This document shows, piece by piece, positions 34,543 through 44,476 of a DNA stretch of 64,000 nucleotides (positions are counted from its first letter, which is position 1; every line of letters begins with the position of its first letter). The notes beneath the pieces were generated by a model that was not told where the DNA came from, did not search any database, and saw only the letters and a program-made list of their open reading frames with translations. The position numbers were made by a program, and so were the translations under genes. This stretch comes from Byssothecium circinans (lineage: Eukaryota > Ascomycota > Dothideomycetes > Pleosporales > Massarinaceae). The DNA lies in contig ML976983.1 in NCBI GenBank assembly GCA_010015675.1, forward strand, positions 1,356,494 through 1,420,493, in the 5' to 3' direction.

Positions 34543-36691
34543 CTATACCCTCCCCAAAATCAGCATCTCGCCCTCCGTCCCACTATCACTAGTAACATAC
34601 ATCCTCTCAAACCGGTCCTTCGCAATACCCACGGGCCGAAAACACTGCGTAGTAGAACAATGCTCCTCATCCGGGTTCCATAACACATCCGTATACCCCG
34701 TCTCCTTACTCTGCGCAATCGCACTCCGCGGCCGATACCCATCCGCAGCCTTCACAAACGGCACCTCAACGACCTTATACCCCGTCGACGTCTCGCGGTT
34801 CCAGCTCCCGTGGAACGCAACCCACAGGGCGGTGAAGTCGGCACTAAACACGGCGTCCAGCGGCGCCGAGTGGGCCGCGAAAGCGAGTTTCGCAGGCGTG
34901 GATCTGGCGGTGCATGTTGTGTCGGAAAAGGTGGCGTTGGGGGTGAGGACGAATTGGTCGCCGGTGGTGAAGGCGTGGTCGGTGATGGCGGCCGGGTTCC
35001 AGATGGTGTAGCATGTTGGGTAGCCGTACCATTGCGTGTTGGGGGTGGACGGGTCGCCGATGTAGTTTAGTTCGTCGGCTGGGTTGTCGGTGTGGATGTC
35101 GGTTACTGTGTTGCCGACTGTGCGGCGGATCTCGTCAGAGGCGTTTTCGACTTCCCAGAGCCTGGAAGGGGATGTTAGCGGCGGAGACGGCAGTCAAGTG
35201 GTATAGTGTGTATGAAGAGGGTGTGTGGGGAGGGTACGCACATTCCATCCGCGTCGAAGACTATGCCCACGCCGTTTCGCAAACCGTAGCCTAGTTGGTA
35301 TCCTCCGGTGACGTAGTTGTGTCCAGTATCTGGTGTTTTGGTCAGGTCGAATGCTTTGATGCAGGACCGTGCGGTTTTGATGTTTCCGGCTTCGTAGTCG
35401 AAGTTATCGTTTGAGCCGTGCGAGACGATGAGCAAGTTCGGATATTTCGGTGGAATGGAAATGGTCCGCGTGACATGGCCTTTTGTATCCATGCCGTTGA
35501 TAACGACCTTGGATGTTGCGCTGACGGATTGAGTGGCCGCGTTGTAGTCCCAGGCATATACCTGCGTTGCGGAGCTGGCGTATAGTGTTTTGCTATCCTG
35601 GCTTAGAAAGATGCCGTGGTTTAAGTTCCGCTGCGTAACGACGGTCTGAGTTGAGTTGAAACAGCCATCGGGTCCTATGGTATGCGAAGTAATGCCCAGT
35701 CCGTTCTGGATGAGTAGGAGGTGTCCGGCGTTGTCGAGCACGAGTCCACGGGGCTGCATCAGGTTTCCGGCGACCTTGACCGCTTTCCATCCCTTCGCGG
35801 TGAGGATGGGGGAGTGGAAGTTGGTAACGCCAGCGCATGATGTGGGAATTCCTGTCTGAGTAGGTACCGGTGTATTTGTGGGGGAGATGGGTGTACCAAT
35901 TGGCGGCACAACCGTCGAGCTTGGAAGAGGAGTGCTGGATACCGGCGGCGGCTGATTGGCAATAACATTGGCTGCCACGAGTTTGTCGAAGTCTACGTTC
36001 TTCCCGTGACTCAAGTCGACATCCCACCGGGCGAACGAAGTGTGGACGTTAAACGTGGAGCGGTTATTTGCAGGTTGCGCTGGGGCCCTGAGCGCAAGCG
36101 CATGCGCAAAAGTAGTAGCCGCTTTCTGGGGATCGAGTCCAACTGTCTTGCCTTCTGTATCTTGCCACTGCGAACAACCTCTACAGCGTACATTCAGCGT
36201 CCAATGCGTCTGGTTGAAACCTGTGCCTTTCAGGTACGTGTATTCGGCGGCGTCATACGGTTGAGGTAAACTCAAGCCACTGTTCAAAATGAGCTGATGA
36301 CATTTCTGCTTGCCAAGGAAGATCTTACAGGGCCATCCGCGATGAGTATATGGTTGTGTTGGCCTCCTTGTTCTGCCATCCAATCGTCAATGGATTGTAT
36401 GGCATTGTGCCTCCCCATGAAAATCCTGCCCAGCCATTGGTAATCGGTGAGATGATTTGTATAATTGTCTCAAAGGGAGCAACTTTCACATCAGGGAGTG
36501 CGATGCCGTAGAAAACGTTTCCGGCCATTAAACTGGCGTAGCATATCGACGTAGCAGCATTGCAGTAGCGCTGGGATTTGACCTCGCCGAGAACTCCATT
36601 TTTCAGTATTGCACACCGAACAGGGTATCTGAAATTACTTACCTGACTTCACGAGCGCCAAAGCTCCAACTGCTGACGAACGAAATTTCAT
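34543..36691 (-). CDS. Secreted cytochrome b (AA8) - PQQ pyranose dehydrogenase (AA12), 4 exons
   Basis: Exons 36691-36643, 36593-36329, 36279-35242 and 35161-34543 give 656 residues, all in frame. The first small exon supplies a hydrophobic N terminus (MKFRSSAVGALALVKS) consistent with a signal peptide. Next is an AA8 cytochrome domain of the cellobiose-dehydrogenase type: WAGFSWGGTMPYNPL holds the candidate haem Met, and FNVHTSFARWDVDL the candidate haem His. A Pro/Thr/Ser-rich linker of about 35 residues follows, then a sugar-dehydrogenase beta-propeller domain (SCAGV...MQPRGLVLDNAGHLLL...YGLRNGVG...LWEVENASDEIRR...AFHGSWNRE...RPVGIAKDRFERMYVTSDSG) matching PQQ-dependent AA12 enzymes. Fungal enzymes of this build oxidise sugars and can pass electrons through the cytochrome to lytic polysaccharide monooxygenases. 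No C-terminal CBM1 is present. Confidence 0.88.
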
Positions 36692-38449
36692 GGCGAGCAA
36701 GAGATGGAGGTTTTTGAAGCGTTGGTTCGTGTTGTCGTAGGTACCCTGCTGCCTTTATCAGCAACACTGACGACACGATCAAGCCATATCGCCCTGCGTT
36801 TTTTCGGAAATTAATTAGCGATCTATAGCGACAATACACTTTACGGTCAAGGGGAGCAGCGGACTATGGCTCTAGTACCCAATCCCGGATAGCCGATTGC
36901 ACATCGTGGTGTGAGCTTCGATACGTTTGAGCATGAGATCAGAAGTCATCTCAGCTGATCGCCAATTCGTAGCGGTATGCTGAATTCGAGAAGCGCCTTG
37001 CGATAGTGTCGAAAGACGTTGTAGTCCTTCCTTGTGTACCTGATGCAGTGTTGCCGGCCGCAATCTCCTTCATATCGGCTGGCGCTTCTCTCCAAAGCAT
37101 TTGGAAAAGGCTTTGCATGATTGAAATTCAAAGTATACCAAGACTCCTCCGGGGACAATTGATCACCAGAGCCTGGATGGTGGGAGTTGAGCCTCTTCCA
37201 AGGCGATGCCACTACGCTCTCCGCGGGCCGGAACGAACGGCGAGGACATGGAAGTACTATGTGCACGTTGCGAAACCCCCCTAGATAAAGGGGCCAGATT
37301 GCCATTTGATTGGTATCACCCGCGGTGGCATGATGATGGCGAGTGCGCTATTTGACTGAAAAGCAGCTTGTTGAATGATTTAGATTGTGAGGGATGGAAT
37401 GGATGAATTGTTGTATTTAACCATGAAACGCCAGCGTGGGATTTTTTGCGAGCAACAGCCGTCGCAATAAACTCGTGGCCTCAGGCACTGACGGTTCGAT
37501 ACGGGCGGTCCGGTCGCCGAAGATGTGAAAATACTGGCACCACAGGTATATTAGTACCTCAGTCACATCTCTTTTGATACGCGCCTGCATGTGCTGTTGT
37601 TTGTTGCGCGATTTTAACTCTCGAACATCTGATGGTCGGGCGACTCCTCGGACAGACGGAGCGTCGCACACACGCCAAGGGATGGCGATGGACTTGGTGG
37701 AGTGGAGGAAAAGGAGTGAAGAAAAGAGGAAGAGTCGAAACGTGACTTAGCGCGCATGGACTGCGAAGGCACGTGATCAGTGCCCACCTTTGGAGATTTT
37801 AATTTTTGGGACCAAGATATGGCAACATTGAGGCGAGATTTTAAACATGGAGATAAATAATCCATGCAAGTGGTTATCGCAATGCAGGGCTTATAAGGCT
37901 ATAGTATAGTGCCTTCGCACAAGCTTTCGCAGCCCTGAGTGGAACTCGTCTGTTTCCCACATACATAGCGCATTGCTGGCAACTCAAAATCAGAGTAGAA
38001 AGTGTATTAAATATCGAATGTATCCGCTCGGAGTTTGTAATCCAAAATAATCATAGGCACATAAAGATGTTTGTTTTGAACAAAGAATGTAAAAATAGCA
38101 TACAGATGATAGAGTGAGAAAGACGTACTGTCATGTGTAACATGACACTCGATTGTATCAGTGCAACAACATTTGCACATGTGAAAGCTCAAGCTCCACA
38201 TGCAGCTCCAGGGCTCTAGTACCATCACGTGATTATCGGTTCCTTAACCATCAGGAACCTTCGGCGCAAGCTGGAATTTAATTTGTATAACTTGAATAAC
38301 ATGATGTGGTATTTTCCTTGAATGAATCCTATACGTAAATACTTTTGGGAATAATTATTGTAATGCTAGCACTGAGCACTGGCTTCCAAGGTTTTCTGTG
38401 GTTGGAGTTGAAGCTATCGCGAGTTAAAGAGCTCGGATAGAGGGCTACG
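36692..38449. other. Gene-free 1.8-kb interval
   Basis: Frames such as 36946-37305 and 37417-37671 (minus) show no domain. The first few hundred bases contain the promoter of the dehydrogenase. From 37860 onward the DNA becomes more AT-rich toward the repeat nest that starts at about 38450. Confidence 0.5.
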
Positions 38450-38465
38450 AAAGACAAGTTTGTAG

Positions 38466-38869
38466 GAGTTTTGGCGGAAGCTCCGTGATATATCTCATGA
38501 ACCTGTTAGGACACCTAGCCGGCCCCTCCAAAGCCCTTGTTCACTTTGACTTCAGATAGTAGGGCTACTATCTAAACTCTCTTCACTTCACACCGCACCG
38601 AGAGCCAAGTGGGGGTATTAGTTAGCAGCCAGGGGCGCTAGTACTAGCGCCCCCTCGCTCTTCAGCCCAACTGCTAGTTTGCAATGAGACACCTCTTTCT
38701 TCAACCTTATGGGTCCATGTGATCGCCCTCACAGAACCCAACCCGTTAAGCTGCTCAGGTGGATGGACCTAGATAGAAGATTGATTCTTTCGTTGCAGAG
38801 GTGGACGCGGATTTGTGCGTAAGAGGCGAGTTATCCGAGAATGAGTTTGCGAGGAAGTTGGAGCGGTAG
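38466..38869 (+). pseudogene. Decayed repeat-family gene, copy B, split by a solo LTR
   Basis: The segment before the LTR reads EFWRKLRDISHEP and the segment after it reads KLLRWMDL, matching copy A at 31220-31310 (RRLRDISCEPNDIKLLRWMDLV). The 230-bp solo LTR falls exactly between EP and the KLL segment. A following frame ends with ENEFARKLER and TAG at 38867-38869. The Trp codon TGG here, aligned with TAG in copy A, shows which state is ancestral. The N-terminal part found in copy A (MASPF...) is not visible upstream. Confidence 0.65.
38504..38733. mobile_element. Solo LTR (230 bp) with 5-bp target-site duplication
   Basis: The insert begins TGTTAGGACACC and ends GCCCTCACA, that is TG...CA, the standard ends of LTR retrotransposons. 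It is flanked on both sides by GAACC (38499-38503 and 38734-38738), a 5-bp target duplication. Comparison with the uninterrupted copy A (GCGAACCCAACGA) shows the empty site. No internal retrotransposon sequence or second LTR follows, so it is a solo LTR left by recombination between two LTRs. Short inner palindromes such as GGGCGCTAGTACTAGCGCCC are present. Confidence 0.82.
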
Positions 38870-39067
38870 TGATGTTGCGCTTTGTAGCTACGGTTAGCGC
38901 CCAAATCTTCGCCCTTTCCTCTGCCTGCTTGAAAGTGGCCTCTGTTGTTACCAGCTGGGTAACAACAGAGGCCACTTTCAAGCAGGCAGAGGAAGGAGGA
39001 AAGATCAGGGCGCTGAATAGCTACAAAGCGCAACATTACTACTACTGCTCTAACTTCCTCGCAAACT
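38844..39067. repeat. Large near-perfect palindrome with arms of about 110 bp
   Basis: Left arm 38844-38952 and right arm 38958-39067 are reverse complements around a 5-base spacer, AGCTG. The inner 34 bases are identical; the outer part has a few substitutions and small indels. A direct copy of an outer-arm segment (GGAAGTTGGAGCGGTAGT) follows the right arm at about 39076-39095. The left arm starts inside the tail of the copy-B gene frame, so the right arm is an inverted duplicate of that tail plus its 3' flank. Confidence 0.9.
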
Positions 39068-39451
39068 TTAGTCTGGAGCGGAAGTTGGAGCGGTAGTAGT
39101 GAGCTTTTCTATGGCCTTCTATGAATGGTGGGTTGTGCCCCCGCGCGATTAACAAAATTCCCCGCACACCAAAAATCGTCCCCTTTTACCTCTACACAAT
39201 AATATACTTTCGGTATTTTTTTTCCTTTATATATAGGACAGTAGACTTGCACATATATTTCTATATTTTTGTAGCGTTACACGAGTTTTTATCGTTGTTG
39301 TATAGTTGTAAGTAGTTGGCGAGAGTGTGTGAGACGTGCGTCGAATTTTGTCAATCGCGTGTTCCCCTCTTCCCCCCACCATCGGCTGGGAACGGTGCTG
39401 AATCATTGCATCATCCTGCCACCACTAGCTTGATGCGGTTTATGATAACCT

Positions 39452-39680
39452 CCATGAACGGGCTGCTAGCGCGTTCGGTAGGGTTACGCCTGTGCGTAGG
39501 AAGTCCGAGAATCAGATACCTTGTTATATAAGTGTTTTGCTTGCAACTAGAGGTATTAAATTCTACTCTGGCTATACAAAGGAATAATAGGATATATATA
39601 ACTATAAAAAATACAGAAAAAATGGCATAGTTCCTACATCCGCGCACGCCGCGAGAACCGCGCTAGCAGCCCGTTCATGG
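39452..39680. mobile_element. MITE-like element with terminal inverted repeats of about 22 bp
   Basis: CCATGAACGGGCTGCTAGCGCG at 39452-39473 recurs as its reverse complement at 39659-39680. The 185-bp interior is AT-rich with no coding frame. Size and structure suit a non-autonomous DNA transposon. I do not see a clear target-site duplication next to the repeats, so the ends may be slightly off or the element may be old. The surrounding 39068-40060 is otherwise gene-free and includes the P450 promoter. Confidence 0.6.
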
Positions 39681-40060
39681 GAGGGCCTTGTATGACCTTT
39701 AATGCCAAGGGTGAAAACTCTGCGCCCTTTCGGCGTGCTCCTCGAATTAGATCAATTTTATCTAATCTGATGCATCTTATCTGATGCGATGGGAGTCGCT
39801 GCACCGTTGTCACGGCAGATCGCAATAAGCTACGTATGTACGAGCACCCACATCCCACCGAACAGTCATGGGCTGCAGGTCTCCGAATTTGAAATACCGC
39901 TGGTTGGATTAGTCTCAACGTGCTTGCTACTGAGGGGCCGCTGTAGTGGTTTGTGGATGGCATATCCTGATAAAGGTGGCACACAGCCCGCAGAGCATGG
40001 CGCACATCTCACGAAAGGGCGACTTTTTCGAGCCTCGAGAACGCTCTTCTAGTCGCAAGT

Positions 40061-41899
40061 ATGGCCATGCTCAGCTTCATTATGTCGCAAAACTTCGAAA
40101 AACTCGGCCCACTCCTCCAATGGAAGCTTCTCGTTCTCGCCGCAATCCCGCTCGTGGTATTTTATTACTTCCGAGTGACGAAGTCGAAACCAATCGACAT
40201 CAAACAATACTCCCATTTCCCGCAGCCAGCAGAGGCAGACCCGGTCAGGGGCCATTGGCCATGGGTTGAGAAATCTGCTGCTCTCGGCGACCCTCGACGA
40301 ACTTTCGATGAGATACTATACGAACAGGCACAGGAACTTGGCTTCCCTCCTGTACTGCTTGTTGATCTGCGTCCGATCGAGGAGTTTTTGCTCTTGTTTA
40401 TCCTGGACAACGACGTTGCGGAGCAGGTTACCAAGCCTTCCAAGCAGTACGCTCTCAGTGTGCCCAAGCACCCTTCTATCCAACGGCTGGCTCCTTTGGT
40501 TGGCGCCCGATCTCTCGTGACTGCAGATGTAAGTCGTGCATTCGTCTATGTGTGATCCCATCTTCGGCAAAGGGAAAAGAGGCTGACGAGGACTTGCGCA
40601 CCAGGGAGAGGAATGGAAAGGTCTGCGAAAGAGGATCCTTCCCGGTTTCCAGCCACAACATCTTCTCAGCCTTGTGACGGTCATTCTGGATAAATCAGAA
40701 ACTTTCATAGACCTCATGACAAAGAAAGCTGCCACCAGCGAAGAATTCCGTATGGACGAGTACACCACGAACCTAGTCTTCGACGTCATCGGCATTGTAA
40801 CTTTCGACATGGATTTGAACGCGCAAATTGAAGGAAAGCAGAGCGAAGTCCTGTTGACCTATCGTGCGCTTTCCCAAGCGTTCAACAAACGTCCTTTTGG
40901 ACATAATTGGGTGCGGGGATACTTCACGAAGAACGAGCGCGAAATCAGATATCTCGACAAAAAATTGGACAGGATTCTCAAGGAAAAGATCAAGGAACAG
41001 CACAAGGAGCTTCTTGCCGGCGGCAATACCGCATCCCGAAGTGTAGCAGCGCTCAGTCTCCATGGCATCGACAAGTTAACTCCTGCGATTCTTCAGCAAA
41101 CCAGTGACACGCTTCGCGGTTTCTTGTTTGCCGGTCACGACACAACAAGTATTTTGCTTCAGTGGTGCTTCTACGAGTTGCACAGGCGCCCGGCCTCCGC
41201 AAAGGACTTGAAGGATGAGCTCGACAATGTTTTCGGCACCGACACCAACCCCAAGGCTGTCATCGAGCAACTTAGAGCACCTGAAGCGGGAAAACTCCTG
41301 GCGCGTCTACCTTACACCGATGCAGTTATCAAGGAAGCTTTGCGCCTTCACCCACCCGGTACAACAGCCCGCGTGGCGCCGAAAGGTTCCGGAACTACGT
41401 TGACTCTGCCCGATGGAGAGAGACTGGTAGTTGACGAGCTCTGCGTGACCCCACGCGCATATACCATCCAGCGGCACCCGAAGATCTTCGGCGAGACCAA
41501 GGATGACTTCATGCCTGAGCGCTGGCTAGGAGAAGCGGGCGCAAAGATTCCTGATAGCGCATTCAGACCTTACGAGAGAGGCCCTAGACGCTGCACTGGA
41601 TCTGAGCTCGCAAATCTTGAAGTGCGAATTATTTTGGCCTGCGTTGCGAGGCATTTTGAGTTTATCAAGGTTGGTCAGGGTGAGTTGGACTTGGATGAGA
41701 AGGGTCAGCCTCAGCTCGATGAGAAGGGGTTTTATAAGACTAAGTCTAACATGTTCTCGGTAAGTGACAGGCCCTACCTAAATCTTGAGGACTTATCGGA
41801 AAGCATGCAGAGGACTGACTTTGACGGTAGACTCACTTGGTTACTGCTAAGCCTGTGGATGGTATGCAGATGAAGGTTCAGATTAAGGGGAAGCCTTGA
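40061..41899 (+). CDS. Cytochrome P450 monooxygenase, 3 exons
   Basis: Exons 40061-40528, 40605-41759 and 41831-41899 give 563 residues. An N-terminal anchor (WKLLVLAAIPLVVFYYF) places it in the ER membrane. Class II P450 motifs: I-helix oxygen-activation motif AGHDTT (near 41130), K-helix EALR in KEALRLHPP, PERW, and the haem loop ERGPRRCTG with the Cys thiolate ligand (near 41590). Intron 1 (GTAAGT...ACCAG, 76 nt) and intron 2 (GTAAGT...GGTAG, 71 nt) are both phase 0. Without the second splice the frame would run into an atypical tail, whereas splicing gives LVTAKPVDGMQMKVQIKGKP, a usual P450 C terminus. A second in-frame ATG at 40067 is an equally good start. Substrate unknown; neighbours are not an obvious pathway. 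Confidence 0.92.
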
Positions 41900-43125
41900 G
41901 GAAGACTAAAGTTAGTCTCGAACGGTGCGCGAACGTCGGCCACTTCGTATCGTGCCATGGACTTTTCAAGAATGCCTTTCTGTCTGGACGGTTCATCTTA
42001 TATCGCAGAGGGCTATGAATGGTTTGCAGATGGGCGATATGGTATACATGTCAAGAATATATCTTCCAGCAATCTGTGCTTTGGCACTTTCTTTCTGGAG
42101 CCCAGCTATCTGACATCATTTGCTCAGCGCATGTCACGATTCCAAGTGGGTAATTTAGCCACGTTTGAAGCACACTTGCTCCAGTGGTGTTCCACATCAT
42201 ATGAGACAAATATCATGGTCCACGCTCTCAGGGTGTAGCCCCCTCTCAGCTTTCCCAAACATCAGTCCATCGACACAAGCACCCCCGACAAGTCGATAAC
42301 TCCCGCCAAAACTCCTTATAACAAATAGTTGGTCTGATCCTTGGAAAGCCGCCACTGCATCCCCTTCACTTGCTTAATGCTTAGAATCGCAAAGCAACCT
42401 GCTCGTCTCAGCCCGAATGCCCGGCCCTTTTCCTTGCGAAATGGCTAGGAGGGCGAATCCCCGGTCTCGAGGATCGCAACATTATAACATGTCGGAGTTT
42501 CTCAAGTTGTGCAGCAACAGAAACCCGAGCTGTGCATCGCGCTCAATCTGTAGCTTTCTAATGTACCTGTAGCTTTCTAATGTACCATAAGCTGTAGAGT
42601 TTCGTGGGACCTAATTATTCGACCACCGTTGCCCCATTTTTGAGTCATGAAAGCGGTGAAGATAAAACCAGGGAGGATTTTGGCACCGAAAAGCGAAATT
42701 GTGCCAACGATTGCTTCCTGGGGGCCAGTCTACTGCCATGGAGTACAGCCTTTTTGGTGTTGACTACCTTCTCCTATGTAACAAATCAATGTTATATTCT
42801 CGAGCGATTCCGAGGGCAAACTTAAAGACGAGGAGTACTTACCTGCACGACCCAAAGTCTTTGCGTCCGTTCACCGAGACCCTCTGCCTCTCATAGCCAT
42901 TTCCAGTCCTTGTTTAACCTACTGTTGCGACAACTCCTCATAGGTATCCTCCTTTGCGATTCTCAAGTCTCCTGGCAATTGTCCTGCTAGTTCCTTTGCT
43001 TCAACCACGTACTCTGGTCTTTGGGAATACGGAGACCATTTTTTAAATAATCCTTTAAAGACTGCATGATCCTGAGAGAACAGCGCCGAAAGCCTTCCTT
43101 CCATGTCCTACTAATTAATATATAT
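41900..43125. other. Gene-free interval after the P450
   Basis: Frame 41957-42238 (plus, 93 codons) and frame 42919-43104 (minus, 61 codons) have no recognisable domain. The latter lies directly downstream of the HET relic and may be part of the same decayed gene, but I cannot align it to the family. A direct repeat TGTAGCTTTCTAATGTACC occurs twice in tandem near 42550-42590. Confidence 0.45.
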
Positions 43126-43505
43126 CTAGTCGATCCAGAAGCTCTTTCCTTGGACTTCTCCTAGGCTGCGTAGACTGTGGATTGCGTCTCGGAGGTTCTC
43201 TGTTAGCGAAAGGGTGCCGAGTTCGCCACCCGGTCATTTACGACGATGGCGTGATGGAGCGATGTTGTATCGCCCCAGACATATGATATGGCGTAGCAAT
43301 CGCCGTTGAAGTAGGCAGTGTGGCGGATGCGACATTCTATCCGGTGCCTCGTGGGAAGAATCTCAAGGACCCGGATTCCGTATGCAAAATTAAGTGGAGA
43401 ATATGCATACGAAAAGCGGGTCCATGGTTGAGTTGACTGAGGTAGTGTTGTGCTGCCTTGCATGTACCTACTTCCAGGTGACAACACGAGGCATCCGCCC
43501 CTCAT
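43126..43505 (-). pseudogene. HET-domain N-terminal fragment, broken
   Basis: The minus frame from 43505 contains GIRVLEILP...YAISYVWGD, the start of a HET domain, and runs to a stop after VNDRVANSAPFR. In a shifted frame the domain goes on as SLTENLRDAIHSLRSLG...SFWID, where the family continues with A-x-CINQ, but a TAG at 43126-43128 ends it. So at least one frameshift and one stop are present, and the catalytically unknown but conserved remainder of the domain is missing. It is clearly a different sequence from the HET pseudogene at 10768-12835. Confidence 0.65.
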
Positions 43506-44476
43506 TCTTAAAAGAACTAATCACAGTTCACCACGAGGAGATAAACTACCGGAGTCTGTCGAAGTATGCGGTAATGAGTATGGTTAACTTGCGTACTTCC
43601 ACCCGTGCTACGTCTTAAAGGATGATGAAAATAAAGATCACGTGACTATTACTCTGCTTGGCCAAAGAGTGCATCTAGGATTCTGCAAGCTCGTATGGCT
43701 ACAGCTAAATGAAAGTAGATCTTGAAGGCTGAGCATCTGAAAATCAATCCGCTGGACTTCACTCAGGGGAAAGCAACAATCTATATCAGTGTCTTGGATG
43801 AGGCTTGGCGGTGTTGCAGCGGAGAAACACCAGGATTGGTGCGCGCCAATCGGCGGAAATAACGATTTCGAGCCGAACAGACATGTTTCCTCCAACCGCA
43901 ACCGTTCTTAGCGACGATGGCGGTTTCATAATTATTGACGCGTGGCGTATACTCTTGTTTGGTCGGAAGCCTAAATTGGAAAACAGCGCGCCGTGTCACA
44001 CCAAGTAGAAAGGCTGCCTCAAATGCCTCTCTAGCAACCTTGGAAACACACTGCATAATCTGAAATAAAGACCAGGCCCCAGGACCTACAAAATAGGCTA
44101 CTTCAAAGGCGCGCAAAGTTGCTCATTACCACCGTGGTAAGTCTCGTTTCCAAATGTCATGGGGCGTTTTTAGAATTCTAAAATATCTGATTGGCCACCG
44201 GGCGCTGCCTCTTTGGGTTTAGGTAACCGATTTATTTCGGCCTAGATAGATTTCTTGTGTGCTACGTCCAAGACTCGATATTGCATCCTTTCATCAAAAG
44301 ATCCAATCTGAAGGCCATATGACGATTCTTTGGAGGGGTTCGGAAAATTTCCGACCGATCTTTGACTTTAATAGCACTGATTAAGAAGATATAAAGCCGC
44401 CGGCCGTCGCAGCGTTTCACGACGTTGGTTATCTCCCGACAAGTCGCTTCGAAGCAGCCGAGAACAACCTGCAAAC
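43506..44476. other. Gene-free interval upstream of the beta-helix gene
   Basis: Frames at 43638-43901 and 43781-44116 (minus) show no domain. The last 100 bases before 44477 contain a likely promoter and leader of the secreted beta-helix gene. Confidence 0.45.

Noticed and set aside
4540..41899. A secondary-metabolite cluster made of acyltransferase, monooxygenase and P450
   Set aside because: The genes lie 27 and 6 kb apart with unrelated genes and relics between them, and no PKS, NRPS, terpene synthase or DMAT gene is visible.
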